NCBI GenBank assembly: GCA_007922195.1 | Contig: ML681981.1 | Coordinates: 11,291,598 to 11,355,597, forward strand | DNA length: 64,000 nt | Reading direction: 5' to 3' | From: Podocnemis expansa | Lineage: Eukaryota; Chordata; Testudines; Podocnemididae | Shown here: piece after piece, positions 59,061-64,000 of the stretch | Layout of the letters: every line of letters starts with the position of its first letter | How positions within the stretch are numbered: position 1 is the stretch's first letter | Program-made: the position numbers and the translations under genes | Notes under the pieces: model-generated | The model's input: the letters and a program-made list of their open reading frames with translations, nothing else | The model's database searches: none | Told to the model about the DNA's origin: nothing

Positions 59061-59481
59061 CAATGTTCCGTCTAAGAGCCTCAGGCACCTGAGCAACTCG
59101 TGTTGCTCGCTATGCAGCGCCCCCCCGGGGGCCCGGGCCGGGGGCCCCCGCGGGCCCCCGCCGGCCCCCCCCCCCCCCCCCCCACAGGCCTGCTCCCCTG
59201 GTAACCCCCAGCCCGTCCAAACCCTCCCCACAAGCCTACCCTGCCACTAGAGCGGCATGGCCCAGCCACATCTTCTGGGGCCAGAGAAGCACTAACAGAG
59301 CATGCTCAGACATTCTGGGCATGCTCTGTTAGAGCTTCTCTGGGCAGAAGTTTAAATAACTCCCTGCTCCAGTGGAGCTCTGAGCCGGGACTCTGGCTGC
59401 TGGCCCTGTGCGGCCGGCAGCCTTCCCTGCGCAGGGGAGCTGTGGTGGGCCGTGCGCCCACGCAGCTTAAAGGGAACATTG
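59061..59481. mobile_element. hAT-like non-autonomous element, family 1, copy 2
   Basis: 421 bp bounded by CAATGTTCCG and GGGAACATTG, with a perfect 8-bp duplication GCACAGAC on both sides (59053-59060, 59482-59489). Contains GAGCAACTCGTGTTGCTC near the left end, showing opposite orientation to copy 1, a very GC-rich tract with a long C run (59166-59183), and a long inverted repeat around AGCATGCTCAGA/GGGCATGCTCTG (59297-59330). Confidence 0.88.
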
Positions 59482-59489
59482 GCACAGAC

Positions 59490-60129
59490 CAACATATTAG
59501 TTTCAAGAATTCACACCCTGCTTAATATTACAGTATAGATCTCTCTTACGATAAACAAAGGTAAGTTTATTAACAAAGATATTGAGTAAGTAGTAGAAAC
59601 AGACAGTTTCAAATGGAATAAAAGCATAACACAGTTCTAAGAGACTAAGCTTTACTTTATCAAGCTACAATCCTTTGGCTAGAACAGTTTTCTCATAGCC
59701 AAAAGTCCTTTTGCAGTTTGCTTATCTTCAGGCAAATCAAGATTCAGATCTTCATGAATTACTCTCATCTGCCAAGCATGTTCTTCAGTGAAATGAATCA
59801 AAAGAGTACTTTCTGCTTCTCTTTATATTAACTCAAATTCACTGTTTTGAATCCAGAGACAAGACAATTCCACTCCCTGGATTTAGTTGCTGCTGCCTCC
59901 TTATGCTTATTCATACTCCATCATCCACCTTCCTTTTCCTGCTGAAGTCCATGCAAATGCAGCTCCCATCGTATACTGCTCCACAATGCTCAAATTAATA
60001 TAGAGACAGGGAGATAAGTTAACTACCTTCATTCCTGTCTGGAAGGAAATCTCCCTCTCCCTTTGTTTGGTTACAGACTGTAGTGCATAGTATCAATAAT
60101 TCTTCAGAATTATTCATATAGTTTTAACA
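59490..60129. other. Continuation of unclassified repeat
   Basis: Right-hand part of the sequence interrupted by the hAT element; AT-rich with no recognised coding content. Confidence 0.35.
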
Positions 60130-62600
60130 CATATGTTCCATAATGATATTAATGACCACTGTGACACTGGCTTTCATTCCACATCTCACAAGACACTCTT
60201 GGAATACACTGTGGAAAATCTGAGAGTCTAGCTCCTGTTTGTAGTCCTTGGAGAATATTAGCTGTGATATTTTATGTATCTTGAAGGTAGATGAGTGAAA
60301 TTTGGATCTGATGGGCTTGTAAATTGGTTTGCCCCTCTGGCAGGGCTGTCCGTTCCCACTTGGTGGCCACTACTGGCAGTTGCAGCCCGCGAGGGGCTGC
60401 CCACTTCCAGTCTTTTGGCTTAGCTAGGCCAAGACTGCAAACAGCCGCCAGGCTTCAGCCCCCTCACAGGGCGAGCTCAGTCTGTTAGCAGTCCCTGCCT
60501 TCTAGCCCTTCCCTCTTCCCTTTACTGGGCCAACAGGTACCTTGCCAGGGGAATCCCCATCAGGCCTTCGGCGTTCGGGGTCGATAGGCTGGGGGATCCC
60601 TCTGCAGTCGCTACCAGCGATAGCTCTTCTAGGTCGCAGGAGTCAGGTGACCCAGGCTTAACAGCATCCTCCGCTGAGGGCAGCTCGTCCAGGTCCTGCA
60701 GGCCTTCCTCTTCCCTCCCATCTGGCAGTTCTCTGCTGAGGGTAATTTGTCCAGGTCCTCACCAGGTGGTAAGTAAGTGGAGACATCAGGGAAGCGGTCG
60801 CTCCTCCGCTCCTCCCAGCGAGGGAGATCCACCTTCACTGAAGCGCTGCTTCTTCTCCTTCCCCCCTGTGGCTGCCTGGTCCATCCTCTTAAATAGTCCT
60901 CCCCTCCTTTAATCCAGCCCTTTGGTTCTGGGCTAAAACTGGGTCTATACAGTCCCCTGTCCAGCAGGGGGAGTGTGGGAGCCCCACCTCCCTCTCGGAG
61001 GATGGGCACTCCGCCTCGCTACAGGGCTACATAACAGTTTCACAGTTTCATAGCTTTGGGGCACAGGGAGGGAGATCCTCCTCCTCTGTGGTGGTTGACA
61101 GACCACATAGGTCACATTGTCTGTTAAGATCCTGATTTGTTTGTTTCTGATGAGGGGTAGGACATGAAGATAGGTTTTCCTAATGGCCCTGTTTTCCTAA
61201 CTGCCCTGAGTTCCAACAATGTTGATGTGTAGACCTGGTTTCTGAGGTGGCCCTCTGCCCTGAGTCATGAAGGTACTGAGGTTAGCTCCATTTCCCAACT
61301 GTGGCTCCTATATAGCTGTGTGTGAGAACCATGCACAGAAATATAAAAGAATAAATGGAAGTCACCTTCATTCTCCTCAATATCCCCTAGCTGGGAGGCA
61401 CCAGTGATAAAGGATGGAGAGTCCTGTGATACTGCCGGGCAATAGTAATACGAGGATCAGTCACTCAAGGCCCGTGAGCAATGAGGAGTCCAGTTCATCC
61501 ATCACAAACAAGTCCAGAGTACCTGAACTCTTGCAGTACTAAACAGGGGATTGGAACCAATGTGGTAGCTAAAGAAGATACTATCATCAATTGGGAATAT
61601 ACCAATGCAAGTGCCAAATGCCACATGTATCTAGTACTGTTGCAGGCCTGGTATTAAGGCAGCTGAGTGGGTAAATATCGATGGTAAGACTGTAACAGAT
61701 GGTACCCATCTGGAATGTTTACCCTTGCCCTCCTTGTCTCTCATAGATGGCAAAAGGACCCTATCAGGGATGTATTTCTCTTTAGAGATCCAGGGCTTTC
61801 CAGCACCACCAGCAGAGAAGGAGGAGTCTTTTGTCTCTATGGATCTGAGCCAAGGGGCTAAGCCACCTGAGACTGCATATCTAGTAGGGAATAAGGGGCC
61901 TTTCGGGAGCCAGCTCCTTACGATAAGAGTCTGAATGCCTCTTTGTCAAAGCTTTCTCTAAAGTTTCTATTGCCTTCCCTTTCTTAGGGAAAGCCTGCAC
62001 TGAGGCTGAAAGGGCACTTGATCTGTCCAGGCATGACTCAGAAGCAGGTCGAAGAGAGTACTTCATCATTAACAGTCTCGGTCTAATGACACTATTCTTC
62101 CTTGCCCAGGCCATGAGGGCCAAGCAGAAGTTGCAGTTCTGAGAAATGTAGGACTCCCTTAAACAGACTCACTTAGAATGGGTGTCACTAACAGGTATAA
62201 CCTCTTGACAGGACAGGTGAACCAGGTACACTCTACCAGAAGAATAAGACTCCTAAAGAGGAGGGAAAGGAAACAAATCTAACTAAACTATAAATGATCC
62301 ACTAACAACTAACTAAACAACCTAATCCTAAACAATAAAAAAATAGGAAACTGTACAAGAGATAGATGAGACATTCTCCAGGCAGACATGCTATGACTTT
62401 ATCTCAGGCCGAGATGGCCAAAGAAGGAACAGAGAGATTGGTTCTTCAGGCAGACCCATCTGGCCTCATTGCACGACATGAGGATTCATAAAACTCATGA
62501 AGAGGCTGAACAGACACTGCTAATGGAAACTCTCCAATCAAGAATTTGAGAGGCATATGTGCGCGTGAAGTAGAGCATGGATAACAATACTATTTGAAGA
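60130..62600 (-). mobile_element. Divergent DIRS-like element F, interrupted by a solo LTR
   Basis: Minus-strand remains of an RNase H: around 61230-61190 LHINIV.. type strand, then RILTDNVTYVVC at about 61135-61100. After removing the LTR, CLKAIKLWNCYVA-like sequence crosses the insertion point and IHKISQLIFSKDYKQELDSQ, FHSVFQE follow (about 60280-60190), matching the 'I.G..N..AD.LSR.. EWELD..IF...' end of RNase H. A 5' untranslated ACTAACTAACTAAACAA-type tract at 62276-62345 resembles A (11697-11750). The 5' end is near 62600 (TTTGAAGAAAAC). Confidence 0.6.
60318..61023 (-). mobile_element. Solo LTR 2
   Basis: 706-bp GC-rich unit. On the minus strand it starts TGTAGCGAGGC and ends CCAATTTACA; on the plus strand it is flanked by perfect 5-bp duplications GGGCT (60313-60317 and 61024-61028). 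It has a TATTTAAGAGG sequence at about 60890 that could be a core promoter for minus-strand transcription. No internal region remains. It has inserted into the RNase H region of DIRS F. Confidence 0.85.
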
Positions 62601-63041
62601 AAACAAACTTATTCCCCCCCCCCCCCAGTGAGGCAGTAATCAAACTGGAAAAGCAGAGAAGAAAGTTCTGACTAGCAGCAAGATCTTGGATGCTGAATGG
62701 TCATCCTTTTGTCTGTCAAAACAAATGAGGGAGGACCCACCAAGTGTCTTTGTTATTGCAGACTGAGCAACAGGGAAGGACACTTCAAAGGTAATTCTCA
62801 GGGTTAGAATAATGCAAAGTACTTTCTCTCTAACATAGCTCTCAGAAATACTAAATACTACCATGGTTTGGTCTATGTTGGATATCATGAGTAGGGACCA
62901 AACACTGCTTCATGAGGAGAGTATCAAGTCTTCTTCAAGCATATTTCAAAGAATTTGGACTTAAGAACTCTAGCAGTGCACTAGGCTGTCAACAGACCAC
63001 TAAGCCAGTTTCAAGTCTTTCTAAACATATAAATAACTTAC
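62601..63041. other. Intron sequence before exon 1
   Basis: C14 run near 62615; otherwise no recognisable feature. Confidence 0.4.
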
Positions 63042-63192
63042 TGCTTCCCACTTCTCCACGTATGGGTTTAACTTCCTGATCACAGCTAAATGCTGCCTGT
63101 TCCAATGTACCTTTGATTTGTATTATAGTATTGTCAGGAATAGGTAAATATATTTTGGCCAATAAGTTTGTCCTTTTAGCTGATTCATAAAT
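63042..63192 (-). CDS. CC2D2B: CC2D2-family gene, exon 1 of those visible
   Basis: First recognisable exon of the minus-strand host gene; upstream exons lie outside the window. It is bounded by an acceptor (TTTTTAG) and a GTAAGT donor. The 151 nt are open in one frame and read IYESAKRTNLLAKIYLPIPD near the start, a segment typical of CC2D2A/CC2D2B proteins. It ends in phase 1. CC2D2 proteins belong to the ciliary transition-zone (MKS) protein group; CC2D2A is the studied member and CC2D2B is poorly characterised. The choice of B over A rests on how far the sequence departs from remembered CC2D2A and could be wrong. Confidence 0.8.
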
Positions 63193-63590
63193 CTAAAAAT
63201 AAAACAAATTGTGCTATAATTAAGAAGATGTGCCAAAAAGAAAAAGTTCCACTAAAGAGATTCAGAAAGGAGGGAGGGAGGGGGGAAGAAACCCCCAAAA
63301 AGAGGATAAATATAATTTTACACAAACATTTGTAATGAAAAATTCTGTCTGCACAATCTTCTTTGACTACGTATCTGGAGCCCACTTCCATTGTATCTAA
63401 GCATCTCACAATCTTTAATATAGATGTTCTCCAAACATCCTCTGAGACAGTGAAGTAATATTATCCCCATCTATAAGAACTAAAGGCACAGAGTGACTAA
63501 CTGTCTCTTATGTAAGTTCACGTAGTAAGTCTATGGCAACAGACAAAACTAAACCTGGATTTCACAAATCCCCCCAACCCTAACTAATGG
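63193..63590. other. Intron sequence above exon 1
   Basis: GGGAGG-type purine tract near 63270 and AT-rich sequence; no exon recognised. Confidence 0.4.
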
Positions 63591-64000
63591 AAAAAAACCA
63601 AGGAGTCATGTGGCACTTTAAGACTAACAGATTTATTTTTCGCATGAGCTTTCCTGGGAGAAAATCCCACTTCCTCAGATGCTCCAAAGATGGGGGAACT
63701 TACAGAATGGAATGAAAATAAATGCAAGGGGGTGTAAAACATAGGATCAGGTCATACAGTAACAGCAAATCAGAGCAGTTGTTAGGTTCAAACCATGGGA
63801 AGCCTGAAGTCAAATTACCTTTTGTAATGGGAAAAGAACCCATAGTCTCGATTCAATCCTGCTTCACAGAATTTAATTTGCATATTAATTCAAGTTCAGC
63901 TGTTTCTCTTTGAAGTCTTGATGTCCCAGTCACATCTCTGACAACAGCCGTTAACAAATCATTTATCGAGTGATTAGAAAGATCAAGGGTATGCCATCTA
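63591..64000 (-). mobile_element. Penelope-like element 3' end, runs off the window
   Basis: Complement of the 3' part of the element at 16975-18240: TTAAGACTAACAGATTTATT at 63618, then segments complementary to 17890-18100 such as CAGCTGTTTCTCTTTGAAGT and CTGACAACAGCCGTTAACAA. Non-coding 3' region plus the very end of the endonuclease frame. Confidence 0.75.

Noticed and set aside
60629..61009. 126-codon minus ORF in solo LTR 2
   Set aside because: It lies wholly inside a non-coding LTR with clear boundaries and shows no domain.

Overview
This is vertebrate nuclear DNA: introns, GT-AG splice sites, CR1 and L2-like LINEs, hAT elements, a Penelope-like element and several DIRS-type tyrosine-recombinase retrotransposons. 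The repeat mix suggests a non-avian reptile, most likely a turtle; that is inference, not something a single sequence here proves.

One host gene runs along the minus strand. I could assemble 16 consecutive coding exons between 63192 and 12593, all with matching phases and consensus splice sites, giving about 712 codons. They encode the middle and C-terminal part of a CC2D2-family ciliary protein (C2 domain followed by a transglutaminase-like region). Divergence from my recollection of CC2D2A makes CC2D2B the better guess. The gene continues beyond both sides: the first exons lie above 63192 and the last ones below 12593.

The introns are packed with mobile DNA. Three clear DIRS elements (A 6148-12018, B 22048-28031, C 42781-47722) lie on the minus strand, the same strand as the host gene. 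There is also an older copy D (1-5495), an internally deleted copy E (32424-33204), and remains of a second, more divergent DIRS-like lineage (G 48780-50450 and F 60130-62600). A is the best preserved: gag-like, RT, RNase H and tyrosine recombinase reading frames are all recognisable, with a few frame breaks. A, B and C share a large terminal hairpin at the 3' end and the same -1 frame relation between the RT/RNase H ORF and the recombinase ORF.

Other insertions include two solo LTRs with target-site duplications (15552-16713, TCTA; 60318-61023, GGGCT, the latter inside DIRS F). There are two small non-autonomous hAT-like families with 8-bp duplications, a Charlie-like hAT element, CR1 fragments, and a 5'-truncated Penelope-like element with a GIY-YIG endonuclease. 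The rest is AT-rich intron sequence with microsatellites and unclassified old repeats. I saw no tRNA, rRNA, CRISPR or other RNA gene.
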